64,000 nt of DNA, taken from NCBI GenBank assembly GCA_963775295.1, contig CAVZIK010000006.1, positions 2,914,001-2,978,000 on the forward strand, read 5' to 3'. The position numbers were made by a program, and so were the translations under genes. Under the pieces are notes generated by a model. That model searched no databases, was not told the DNA's origin, and saw only the letters and a list, made by a program, of their open reading frames with translations. Source of the DNA: JAMDEO01 sp963775295 (GTDB lineage: Bacteria > Actinomycetota > Thermoleophilia > RBG-16-64-13). The stretch's first letter is position 1, and the number at the start of each line of letters is the position of its first letter. This document shows positions 9,018 through 17,450 of the stretch, one piece after another.

Positions 9018-10478
9018 TCATTGGCTCACCGCTGCCACAGCCTTGTCCCGGGCCGCGATAAGCAGGGAGATGTCTGGTTCTTGGATGAAACCCTTGGCCT
9101 GCAGGACCTCGATCATGGAGCGGGCCTCGGTGACGTCGGCAAGAGTGGTGGCGTAAACCTCCTCGGAGGTGAGCTCGAGGCGGGCCACCCCGTCTTTGAT
9201 GGCCTGCATGGCCACATCGGCCGCTTCCTTGGCAAAGACCTCGGTCTCCTGCATGGTGGGCATGATGTGGTCGGGGGTAAGGGTATTGGTGGCAACCACA
9301 TGGTCGGCCACGGAGTGAGCGGCGGCAACGGCCATCTCGTCGGTGATCTTTCTTGCCCGCACCAGAAGGGCGCCTTTTAAGATGCCGGGGAATCCGATGG
9401 AGTTGTTCACCTGGTTGGGGAAGTCCCCCCGGCCGGTGGCGACCACGTAGGCGCCGGCCTCTTTCGCGGCATAGGGGTAGATCTCAGGGACGGGATTGGC
9501 ACAGGCAAAGACGATGGACTTCTTCGCCATCTCGGCGATCCACTCCGGCTTTATGGTGTCCGGTCCGGGCTTGGAGGCGGCGATGATGACATCGGCGTCT
9601 TTTAAGGCTTCTTGTTCGGTCTCGATGCGTTTGGGGTTGGTGGCCTCGCAGATCTCCCACTTGCGGTAGTAGGCGGTGTCGGCCCTCACGTCGGACCTGC
9701 CCTTGTGCAGGCCGCCCTTGGAGTCAAAGACGACCATCTTTTCCGGGTCTCCCCCGTCTTTTAAGATGAGACGGGCGGCGGTTGAGTTGGCGGCTCCGGC
9801 GCCGAGAAGGACGATCTTCGCGTCTTTTAGTTCTCGGCCGGTCACGCGGAGGGCGTTGAGGAGTCCGGCCAGGGTGACCGAGGCGGTGCCCTGGGCGTCG
9901 TCGTGCCAGACGGGGATGTCGCATTCCTCGCGCAGGGTGTCAAGGACCTTAAAGCAGTTGGGCTGGGAGATGTCCTCCAGGTTGACCGCTCCGAAGCTGG
10001 GCTCGAGCATCTTCACGAACTCGATGATCTTGTCGGGGTCGTGACGGCCCTGCTTGTTATAGGAGTTGATGCACAGAGCCACGCCGTCGACTCCGCCTAG
10101 GTATTTCATGAGGAAGGCTTTGCCCTCCATGACGCCCAGCCCCCCGGGAGGGGTGACGTCTCCGTCGCCAAGGACGCGGGTGGAGTCGGAGACCACGGCT
10201 ACGAGATTGCCCCGGTTGGAGAGATCGAACGAGGCGTCGTTATCGTCCCTGATGCTGGTTGAGACCATGGAGACGCCGGGGGTGTAGTAGACGTTAAACC
10301 AGTTGAAGCCGTAGATGCCGGCCTTGGGCATGGTCATGACCTTGCCCCGGTAGAAGGCGTGGGTCGAGGCCGCGAGTTCTTTGAGAAAGACGGTCTGGGC
10401 TTTCGCCCGCTGCTCGGGGGTGAACTCGTCGGGGAAGTAGGAGCCGAGATCGGCCAGGGTGAGGTCGGGTGTGTTCAT
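9018..10478 (-). CDS. NAD(P)-dependent malic enzyme
   Basis: This 486-residue protein matches the short bacterial malic enzyme family, which converts L-malate to pyruvate and CO2. Diagnostic blocks are VSDSTRVLGDGDVTPPGGLG, FGAVNLEDISQPNCF, VWHDDAQGTASVTLAGLLNA and the NAD-binding VLLGAGAANSTAARL; later GRGDFPNQVNNSIGFPGILKG is also family-typical. It is last in a three-gene unit after a LarA-type racemase and an Ldh-family dehydrogenase, 21 bases downstream of the latter. That context suggests that malate rather than sugar-derived intermediates feeds it. Cofactor preference is not obvious from the sequence. Confidence 0.93.
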   Translation of the reverse strand: MNTPDLTLADLGSYFPDEFTPEQRAKAQTVFLKELAASTHAFYRGKVMTMPKAGIYGFNWFNVYYTPGVSMVSTSIRDDNDASFDLSNRGNLVAVVSDSTRVLGDGDVTPPGGLGVMEGKAFLMKYLGGVDGVALCINSYNKQGRHDPDKIIEFVKMLEPSFGAVNLEDISQPNCFKVLDTLREECDIPVWHDDAQGTASVTLAGLLNALRVTGRELKDAKIVLLGAGAANSTAARLILKDGGDPEKMVVFDSKGGLHKGRSDVRADTAYYRKWEICEATNPKRIETEQEALKDADVIIAASKPGPDTIKPEWIAEMAKKSIVFACANPVPEIYPYAAKEAGAYVVATGRGDFPNQVNNSIGFPGILKGALLVRARKITDEMAVAAAHSVADHVVATNTLTPDHIMPTMQETEVFAKEAADVAMQAIKDGVARLELTSEEVYATTLADVTEARSMIEVLQAKGFIQEPDISLLIAARDKAVAAVSQ

Positions 10479-10499
10479 GATCGATGCACCAGTCCTTTT

Positions 10500-11579
10500 C
10501 TAGGCCAATTTCTCGAGACCGAACTTCTCCGAATACTTGTCCAGCATCGCCCAGGTGGCGTCGTCCAAGTAGACCCCCTCCGCCAGCGACTTCATCCGCG
10601 CTTCAGCTTCCTTCTCCCCGTGGATGTAGATCCGCTCTTGGCCCTCGGCCTTGTCGCTGCTCCGGATTCCTTCGAGGATCTCTTCCACGTGATCGGCTAT
10701 GTCGGCAGCGTTGCCAAAAAGGTCGGTGCGGATCGCAGCGAAGAAGCACGAAATCGCCGCGCCGTCTGCACTGAAGGTATCGCGGCTCCAGGCCCCCATG
10801 GACATCCCCGCGCAGAGCAGTTCAACGAGCACCCCGAGCCCATAGCCCTTGTGTCCGCCGAGTTCTTCTCCCGCACCGCCAAGGAAGAGGTGGCCGCCTC
10901 GCGGCTGGTCGCTACGGAATAAATCCTCGAGATGCATTGTGTCGGTTGTTTCCCGGCCGTTCTCGTCAACCGCCCAACCAAGGGGAAGAGACTTGCCGCG
11001 GCGCGCGTAGACTTCCACCTTGCCCCGCGCGACCACCGTCGTCGCCATGTCGAGCATGAAATGGGTCTTGCCCGAGGAGGGGATGGCGAAGCATACGGGG
11101 TTGGTGCCCATGACCCTTTCGCAGCCGAACGTAGGGATAGACGTAACTCGGGTATTGCAGAAAGACATGCCCATGAAGCCCTCAGCCGTAGCCATCTCCG
11201 CCCAGAGCCCCGCCATGCCGAAGTGGTTGGAGTTGCGGACCGCTCCGAAACCGGCGCCCACGGTCTTGGCCTTCTCGACTACGCGACTCATGGTGAACTG
11301 CGCAATGTGCGGCCCGATGCCGTTGTGACCGTCGACCGTCAGCGAAAGAGGCGTCTCGTGGACGATCTCCGGTTCGGCCTGCAGGAACGCGGCTCCACTT
11401 TTGATATTGGACTCGTAGAACCCGAGGCGAGCCACTCCATGCGACGGGATACCCCGTGCGTCTGCCTCTACGAGAACCCTGGCGGTAACGCGCGCCGGCT
11501 CGTCCGAGTACCCAAGCTTTTCCAGCACCTTCGCGGTGAAGGACGACAACGCTTCGTAGCCGACTATACCTTCCTTCAT
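10500..11579 (-). CDS. Ldh-family (type 2 malate/lactate) NAD(P)-dependent dehydrogenase
   Basis: The product belongs to the Ldh_2 family (malate/L-sulfolactate/ureidoglycolate dehydrogenases), which oxidises 2-hydroxy acids with a fold unlike classic LDH. Visible marks are ARGIPSHGVARL near residue 45, DGHNGIGPHIA, and the later RNSNHFGMAGLWAEMA block. I chose the ATG at 11579 because GGGAGA lies 6-7 bases upstream; an ATG at 11591 has no site. It sits between the LarA-like racemase and malic enzyme, so D- or L-malate, or lactate, are the likely substrates. The family includes sulfolactate dehydrogenase, which is notable because an SuyAB-like lyase occurs in the first operon. Confidence 0.85.
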   Translation of the reverse strand: MKEGIVGYEALSSFTAKVLEKLGYSDEPARVTARVLVEADARGIPSHGVARLGFYESNIKSGAAFLQAEPEIVHETPLSLTVDGHNGIGPHIAQFTMSRVVEKAKTVGAGFGAVRNSNHFGMAGLWAEMATAEGFMGMSFCNTRVTSIPTFGCERVMGTNPVCFAIPSSGKTHFMLDMATTVVARGKVEVYARRGKSLPLGWAVDENGRETTDTMHLEDLFRSDQPRGGHLFLGGAGEELGGHKGYGLGVLVELLCAGMSMGAWSRDTFSADGAAISCFFAAIRTDLFGNAADIADHVEEILEGIRSSDKAEGQERIYIHGEKEAEARMKSLAEGVYLDDATWAMLDKYSEKFGLEKLA

Positions 11580-11664
11580 GGCTTCTCCCATCAGAGAGTC
11601 TTGGCTGCAGGACGAACGGCTGGGAGCGTCCCAGTCCGAAGGGCGAGCCGCGCCGCCCGTGCGA

Positions 11665-12984
11665 TTAGTACTCGAATTTCATGTCTTCGGCGAGAAGCGG
11701 AAAGACCAACCCACCAGCCGGCAGGACGTTCACCGTGGCCTCTGGGAGACCTTTGGACACGCGCGCGATCGCCTCGTCGAGAGAGACGGCGTGATCGAAG
11801 CCCAGCTTCGCGGCCTGCTCTGTATCGGCATCCTTTGACACGAGGAGGACGTTGACCCGGCTCAGAAACAGCAATGTGGTGTTAATTGCCGAGTTCACAT
11901 CCATCGCAGCCTCCGGCGCAATGAGTTCTCCTCGGCTGAGGTAGTCAAACACCAGCCCCTTGGGATCTCCCTGCGCGAGCGTGAGGGCTTTGCCGAAGGC
12001 CTGCAGCATAGAAGCCGGATAGCAGCCACCAAGAAGCTCGTCGACGTAAAGGATGACCGTCCCACCCTTCTTCGTGACCATCGTGGACGGGTTGAGGGGC
12101 TTCATGGTCTGGGGTCCGTCGCAGTAGGGAAAGACGGAAGCGATGGTAACGTCGGCTGCCTCCTCGAAACCGACGCCGAGTTCCTTGGTGCAGAGTTCCG
12201 CCCCGAATCTGTAGGCTTCTTCAAAATCGCCCGCCACGATGGCTTTCACGTCCTCGTTGGAGTTGTAGACAGCGTTGACGATGAAGTCCAGCCTGGCCAT
12301 CCTCGCGGCCTGATAGACCTCTTCGTGGAACGGGTTGTCTGTGAGATTGCCCAGCCACGTGCCCTTGGCAGTCACCAGGGCCAAGTGGTGTCGCTTTATC
12401 GTGTCCCAGCCGGCGATGCCGGGGAGAATCAGCTTGCCGCCGCCGCCGAAGCCGTTCCAGGGATGCGGGAGGATGGAGCCCAGGGCGATACGTAGGTCGG
12501 CACGCATGAACGTGGAGTTGATCAGTACCTCTCCACTGTGCGGCAGCGAACCTACTGGAACCAGATCGTCCGCGCGACAATCATGATTCGTAATGCGAAG
12601 CGAGTGGCAAAGCGCCTCACCGAACGTCTCTTCGATCTCAGCCTGCGTGACGGGCCTGTGGGTGCCCACTCCAACGATGACGTCTATCTGGTCGTTCGCC
12701 ACTCCGTGGGCGCGCAGGAACTCAACCAGGCTCACAAGCAGGGTCCTGCGCGGAGTCGGCCGAGTGAGATCGTCGACAACGATGGCGACGCTCTTCTTGC
12801 CTTCGACAAGATTCGCCAAAGGCGCCGAGCCTACTGGATGGGCGAGCGCCTGGCCGATCAGTTCAGAGGTATCCGGCCCTCCCACGGCGCCTGCCAGTAC
12901 TGCGTTCTTAAGGACCCGCCAAGAATCGGGCAATTGAAAGTGAATCTCTCTCTTTTCCTGACCAATCAGATAGCAATCGCTCAC
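11665..12984 (-). CDS. LarA-type nickel-dependent 2-hydroxyacid racemase
   Basis: This 439-residue protein has the LarA signature residues at nearly the same positions as the Lactiplantibacillus enzyme: D72 and R75 in DDLTRP, H109 in GTHRP, H174 in LPHPWNGFGGGGK, K184 (the expected attachment point of the nickel-pincer NPN cofactor) and H200. LarA relatives racemise lactate, malate and similar acids by hydride transfer. Cofactor genes larB, larC and larE are not in the window. The start is GTG at 12984 with AGGGAGA just upstream. As first gene of the larA/ldh/malic enzyme unit, malate racemase activity is my preferred reading, with lactate racemase as the alternative. Confidence 0.85.
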   Translation of the reverse strand: MSDCYLIGQEKREIHFQLPDSWRVLKNAVLAGAVGGPDTSELIGQALAHPVGSAPLANLVEGKKSVAIVVDDLTRPTPRRTLLVSLVEFLRAHGVANDQIDVIVGVGTHRPVTQAEIEETFGEALCHSLRITNHDCRADDLVPVGSLPHSGEVLINSTFMRADLRIALGSILPHPWNGFGGGGKLILPGIAGWDTIKRHHLALVTAKGTWLGNLTDNPFHEEVYQAARMARLDFIVNAVYNSNEDVKAIVAGDFEEAYRFGAELCTKELGVGFEEAADVTIASVFPYCDGPQTMKPLNPSTMVTKKGGTVILYVDELLGGCYPASMLQAFGKALTLAQGDPKGLVFDYLSRGELIAPEAAMDVNSAINTTLLFLSRVNVLLVSKDADTEQAAKLGFDHAVSLDEAIARVSKGLPEATVNVLPAGGLVFPLLAEDMKFEY

Positions 12985-13052
12985 AGTTTCTCCCTAACTT
13001 GCGACACGATTCCAGACACGGAAATGAATGCGCACAAGCGCGCTTAAGAACT

Positions 13053-13082
13053 AGTATAAGCTATTAACCGATAGGTTCGCAA
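13053..13082 (-). promoter_or_regulatory. Sigma-70-type promoter for the larA-ldh-malic enzyme unit
   Basis: On the minus strand TTGCGA is followed after 18 bases by TATACT, about 70 bases before the larA GTG start. This AT-rich patch stands out from its surroundings. The rest of 12985-13174 shows no gene. Confidence 0.55.
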
Positions 13083-13174
13083 GTGGCCCAAGAAGACGCG
13101 AGGTAGCCGCCTCATACCAGACAAGGCTCCGAGTCGCTGCGACCTACGACCCGGCCGGGACATGGATAGGCCTG

Positions 13175-15175
13175 TCAGGACCGGACGAGCCGATTCAGAA
13201 GCTCTTCGTCCGCGACCTCGGGCAATGTTATGCCCCCCTGGGATCCCAGATTCCACGCCGCCGCCGTCTCCACCGCGTCAGGATTGCCAGCCCAGGCTCG
13301 GCGCGCGACCCCACCCATGACATCCCACTCCACCGCTGAGCGGATAATCGCGTCCACCCGCTCCGATCCATCCAGCACGAGGCCGAAGCCGGTGTTGATG
13401 GCCCTGCCTATGCCGACCCCCCCGCCGTTGGAAGCAACGATCAGGGTCATACCCCGGGCCGCGTTGCCGGCCCAGCAGTGAAAGGCCATATCGGCCATCA
13501 CGTTGGAGCCGTCGCGGATATTGCTGGTCTCGCGATAGGGCGAATCAGTCCCGGAAACATCGTGATGATCCCGCCCGATGATCAGCGGGCCGGTCTTCCC
13601 GCGTCGCACCAGATCGTTGAAGGCCAGCGCTATGCGCACGCGGCCCTCCGCGTCGGCGTAGAGGATCCGGGCCTGCGAACCGACCACCAGGCCGTTCTTG
13701 TCCGCGTCGCGCACCCAATTGTAGTTGTCGCGGTCCTGCCAGCACCGCTCTGGGTCGATGCAGGTCTTTGCCACAGCGTCGGTGGCCGCGAGATCGGCGG
13801 GGTCGAGGCTGCAGCAGACCCAGCGGAACGGCCCATAGCCGCGGTCGAAGCAGAGCGGTCCCATGATGTGCTCGACGTAAGATGGATAGACGAAGCCTTC
13901 CTTGGTGTCGTGGCCATTTGCAGACACGGACGTGACTCCAGCCTCAAAGGCCGCCTTGAGGAAGCTGTTGCCGTAATCCCAGAAATGCGTGCCCCGCCCC
14001 ACCATCACGCCGATGAGTTCCACCTGTCTCCGAAGCGACTCGTTCACCCGCCGCCGGTACTCCGCCGGGTCGCGGTGCAGCAGCTCTCGAGCGGCTTCAA
14101 ACTCCAACCCTTGAGGAACGTATCCCCCCTCGTAGGCGGCGTGGCAGGAAGTCTGGTCGGAGGCCAGCTCAATGGGGACATCGTTGTGGGCCGCGTACTC
14201 CCAAAGGTCCACGATGTTACCGTGGTAGGCGATGGAGAGCGGGGTGCGGGCGGCGCGCGCAGCTGCCGCCCAGACAAAGGCCTGGGCGATATCGGAGGTG
14301 ACTCGCTGTACCCAACCCTGCTGCCGCCTTGTCTCGATGCGGGAGAGATCCACTTCGGCAACGATGCTCACCGCCCCTGCGATTTCCGCGGCCTTGGGCT
14401 GGGCTCCGCTCATGCCCCCCAATCCCGAACTCACATAGAGGATGCCGGCTAGATCCTCGTGGCGAGGGATGCCCAAGTAAAGCCGCCCGGCGTTCAACAA
14501 CGTGATGTAAGTACCGTGCACGATCCCCTGCGGTCCGATATACATCCAGCCGCCCGCCGTCATCTGTCCGTAGTTGGCAACGCCCAACTGGGCCGCCTCG
14601 TGGAAATCGGCGGGGTTATCGAACTCGCCCACCATGAGTCCGTTCGTATTGATCACGCGAGGAGCGTCCCGATGACTGGGAAATAGTCCCACCGGATGAC
14701 CGGAGGCGACCACTAAGGTCTGCATCTCCGTCATCTCCTCGAGGTATTGCTTCACCAAGCGGTACTGCATCCAATTCTGGAAGACTTGGCCCGTCTCCCC
14801 GTAAGTCACGAGTTCGTAGGGATAGAGCGCGACGGCGAAGTCCAAGTTGTTGTCAATGTTGAGCTGGAGGGCGCGGGCCTCGAGGATGCCCCGATATTCG
14901 TGCACCGGTCGCGCCTTGATATTGCCGTCCGCCTCGACGCCGTCGTCACCGCAGGCGGGGCGGAACCGGTAGCCGTAGATTCGACCCCGCTCCCGCAGCT
15001 CGTCAAGGAATTCGGTCGCCAGTTCTTCGTGGAGCGTCTCGGGAACGTAGCGGAGCGCATTCTTGAGAGCCCTGACGGTCTGTCCGGGGGTCAGCGAGTA
15101 CCCTCTATCGGGAGCGCGACGGATCCCGGGGACAAAGCGCGCCGGCGGGGGAAGCTCTTCGGAAAGCCCGGGCAT
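13175..15175 (-). CDS. hutU: Urocanate hydratase
   Basis: Urocanase adds water to urocanate to form imidazolonepropionate, using tightly bound NAD+ as an electrophile. The 666-residue product is longer than the roughly 555-residue Pseudomonas-type enzyme and fits the longer class found in some bacteria and animals. The family blocks YGQMTAGGWMYIGPQGIVHG and SGLGGMSGAQPKAA are intact. The later VCCSLDPADLAATD segment and NGLVVGSQARILYADAEGR lie in the catalytic and NAD-binding half. It is the last gene of the hut operon, 14 bases downstream of ftcD. Confidence 0.95.
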   Translation of the reverse strand: MPGLSEELPPPARFVPGIRRAPDRGYSLTPGQTVRALKNALRYVPETLHEELATEFLDELRERGRIYGYRFRPACGDDGVEADGNIKARPVHEYRGILEARALQLNIDNNLDFAVALYPYELVTYGETGQVFQNWMQYRLVKQYLEEMTEMQTLVVASGHPVGLFPSHRDAPRVINTNGLMVGEFDNPADFHEAAQLGVANYGQMTAGGWMYIGPQGIVHGTYITLLNAGRLYLGIPRHEDLAGILYVSSGLGGMSGAQPKAAEIAGAVSIVAEVDLSRIETRRQQGWVQRVTSDIAQAFVWAAAARAARTPLSIAYHGNIVDLWEYAAHNDVPIELASDQTSCHAAYEGGYVPQGLEFEAARELLHRDPAEYRRRVNESLRRQVELIGVMVGRGTHFWDYGNSFLKAAFEAGVTSVSANGHDTKEGFVYPSYVEHIMGPLCFDRGYGPFRWVCCSLDPADLAATDAVAKTCIDPERCWQDRDNYNWVRDADKNGLVVGSQARILYADAEGRVRIALAFNDLVRRGKTGPLIIGRDHHDVSGTDSPYRETSNIRDGSNVMADMAFHCWAGNAARGMTLIVASNGGGVGIGRAINTGFGLVLDGSERVDAIIRSAVEWDVMGGVARRAWAGNPDAVETAAAWNLGSQGGITLPEVADEELLNRLVRS

Positions 15176-15189
15176 CGGGGGTCGCTCGC

Positions 15190-16089
15190 TCAGCCCTGGG
15201 TTTCCAGAAGGCGGTTCTCGATGATCTGGCCTGCCGAGAAGCCGTGGATCTGCATGTAGTGCCGGACTACGTCCTCAAAGGCCGCCAACGGAGCCAAACC
15301 TATGAGCTCGCATTCCACCACCGCGACCCCGTAGCGCGCCGCCTCGGAGCGAATGGTCTCGAGCACTCGATGAATCGGCGTCTTCTCGAAGTTGACGATG
15401 TCCGTGGACACCTGGACCTGACCCTTATCCTCTAGAGCGACGCCCATAGCTCGGACGTAGCGGTACCCCCCTCCCGAGAAACGCACGGCCTCGGCGATCC
15501 GCTTGGCGATGGCAAGATCGGCGGTGGCCAGATTCACGTTGAAAGCGATGAGTGGAAACCGGACGCCCACGATGGAAGCCCCCGACTTGGCGTTGAACTC
15601 CGCTTCCCCCGCATCCGGCTCCCCTTCCGGGGTGGCCAGCCGAGCGGCCAAAGCTTCGTACTCGCCCCGTCTCACGTCCGGCAACGACTGCCTCTCCGGC
15701 CTTGTGGCAGCGTCTTGATAGTAATAGACGGGAACACCCTGCCGGCCGATCCACTCCCCCAGGCGCCGAGCCAGCGCCACTGCCTCCTCCTCGGTGACTC
15801 CTCGGAGCGGAACGAACGGGATGACGTCGACTGCGCCCAGACGCGGATGAGCTCCCTCGTGCTTTCGCATATCTATGAGAGCAAAAGCCTCCAGGCACAT
15901 GGCCTCGGTGGCGGCGAGAACCGCTTCGGGATCTCCCACAAAGGTGAGAACAGCACGATTGTGATCGGGGTCGGCGCTCCAGTCGAGCAGTTCAACTCCG
16001 GCAGTCTTCCTCACCGCTTCCACGATCCGCTCGAGGACCGCCGCATCCCTGCCCTCGCTAATGTTGGGCACGCACTCTATGAGCCGCAA
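15190..16089 (-). CDS. ftcD: Glutamate formimidoyltransferase
   Basis: This 299-residue enzyme transfers the formimino group of N-formimino-L-glutamate to tetrahydrofolate, ending histidine degradation with glutamate and a C1 unit. It starts with the family's LIECVPNISEGRD and has HEGAHPRLGAVDVIPFVPL, which carries the catalytic histidine region. Only the transferase domain is present; the cyclodeaminase found in the bifunctional animal enzyme is absent here and no fchA is in the window. The start is TTG at 16089, supported by GGAGGT six bases upstream, and lies 2 bases from the hutI stop. Confidence 0.95.
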   Translation of the reverse strand: MRLIECVPNISEGRDAAVLERIVEAVRKTAGVELLDWSADPDHNRAVLTFVGDPEAVLAATEAMCLEAFALIDMRKHEGAHPRLGAVDVIPFVPLRGVTEEEAVALARRLGEWIGRQGVPVYYYQDAATRPERQSLPDVRRGEYEALAARLATPEGEPDAGEAEFNAKSGASIVGVRFPLIAFNVNLATADLAIAKRIAEAVRFSGGGYRYVRAMGVALEDKGQVQVSTDIVNFEKTPIHRVLETIRSEAARYGVAVVECELIGLAPLAAFEDVVRHYMQIHGFSAGQIIENRLLETQG

Positions 16090-16091
16090 GG

Positions 16092-17435
16092 CTACACCTC
16101 CCCCACGGGATCGCGCTTAACTACACATTCTCCATCCTTGTATACGCGCCAGACCGGGTTAACCCCGTAGCGATACGGGATCTCAGCGTGACGCGAGTAG
16201 CCCAGAACGAGAATGTCGGCTTTCTTCCCCACTTCGAGACTTCCTACCTCGTGCTCGAGCCCTAGGGCCGCAGCGGCCTCGATAGTAATGGCGCGAATAA
16301 CCTCGGTCACAGACATCCCCAATTGCGAACAGCCCATGGTGGCCATGAGCCACAGATTCTGCGTGGGGCTCGAGCCGGGATTGAAGTCCGTACTCAAGGC
16401 AACCCTGACCCCCGCGTCAAGCAGACGACGAGCCGGTGCGAGCCCGCCCTCTCCCAAGAAGAACGTTGCGCCCGGGAGCATGACCGCTACCGGGGCCCGC
16501 GACGAACCGTGCGCCTTGACCGTTCCGGTCCCTGTAGCCGCGGCCCAGGCATTCCCCAGCGCCACGATGCCTTCTTCGCTCACCAGGTCAAGGTGATCGA
16601 CCGAAACCGCGCCCATCTCCACCGCGAGTTCCGCCCCACCGCCCGACGTCAACTGGTCCCCGTGGAGCTTGGGCAGCAAACCGTGCTCGATCCCGGCTGC
16701 AAGCACGCGGCGGCACTGGGACTGGGTGAACGCCCCTTCTTCGGAGAAGGCGTCGCAGTACTTGGCCAGGCCGCGTTTGGCCGCGGCCGGAATCATCTTC
16801 TGCACCACCACGTCCACGTAGGCTTCGGGGCGGTCGGCAAACTCCACGGGAACCGCGTGGGCGCCGAGCAGAGTCGGGACCACGTTCACGGCGTGCCTGG
16901 TGTCGGCGTCGTGGTAGACCTCCAGCATCTTGAGTTCGTGCTCCAGCGAGAGACCGTAGCCGCTCTTTGCTTCGACCGTCGTGATTCCGCAGTCGAGAAA
17001 CCGGTCAAGCCGACGCAGCACCGATTCGAGAAGCACATCGTGAGAGGCGTTACGGGTGGCGTGGACAGTGCTCATGATGCCGCCGCCGGCGATAGCGATG
17101 TCGTGGTAAGAAGCCCCGGTGATCCTCAATTGGAATTCGTCTGCCCGATCGCCGGCGAAGCCCAGGTGAGTATGGGAGTCCGCCAGTGCCGGCATTACCA
17201 CCTTGCCTTGGGCGTCGAACGATTCGCCCCCTGGCACCAGACGAACCTCTTCGGCCGCCCTCGCGGAGGGCCCCACCCAGACAATGCGTCCCGCTTTTGC
17301 GGCGAGGGCTCCCCCGACTATCCTTCCGAGTCCTGGGTGTTCTCCCCCTGCGCCTCCCGGCGGACAGACGAGCACCTCGCTCGCCCCGGTTATTACCAGA
17401 TCCGCCCTTACTATCTGTTCATCATTCGTTGCCAT
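16092..17435 (-). CDS. hutI: Imidazolonepropionase
   Basis: This amidohydrolase-superfamily enzyme opens the imidazolone ring to give formiminoglutamate. It has the metal-binding DSHTHLGFAGDRADEF, the substrate loop GGGIMSTVHATR, and STDFNPGSSPTQNLWL near the C-terminus. I take ATG at 17435 because AGGGGAA is five bases upstream; an in-frame GTG one codon earlier is too close to that site. It sits 15 bases downstream of hutH in the hut operon. Confidence 0.95.
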   Translation of the reverse strand: MATNDEQIVRADLVITGASEVLVCPPGGAGGEHPGLGRIVGGALAAKAGRIVWVGPSARAAEEVRLVPGGESFDAQGKVVMPALADSHTHLGFAGDRADEFQLRITGASYHDIAIAGGGIMSTVHATRNASHDVLLESVLRRLDRFLDCGITTVEAKSGYGLSLEHELKMLEVYHDADTRHAVNVVPTLLGAHAVPVEFADRPEAYVDVVVQKMIPAAAKRGLAKYCDAFSEEGAFTQSQCRRVLAAGIEHGLLPKLHGDQLTSGGGAELAVEMGAVSVDHLDLVSEEGIVALGNAWAAATGTGTVKAHGSSRAPVAVMLPGATFFLGEGGLAPARRLLDAGVRVALSTDFNPGSSPTQNLWLMATMGCSQLGMSVTEVIRAITIEAAAALGLEHEVGSLEVGKKADILVLGYSRHAEIPYRYGVNPVWRVYKDGECVVKRDPVGEV

Positions 17436-17450
17436 CACATTCCCCTAACA

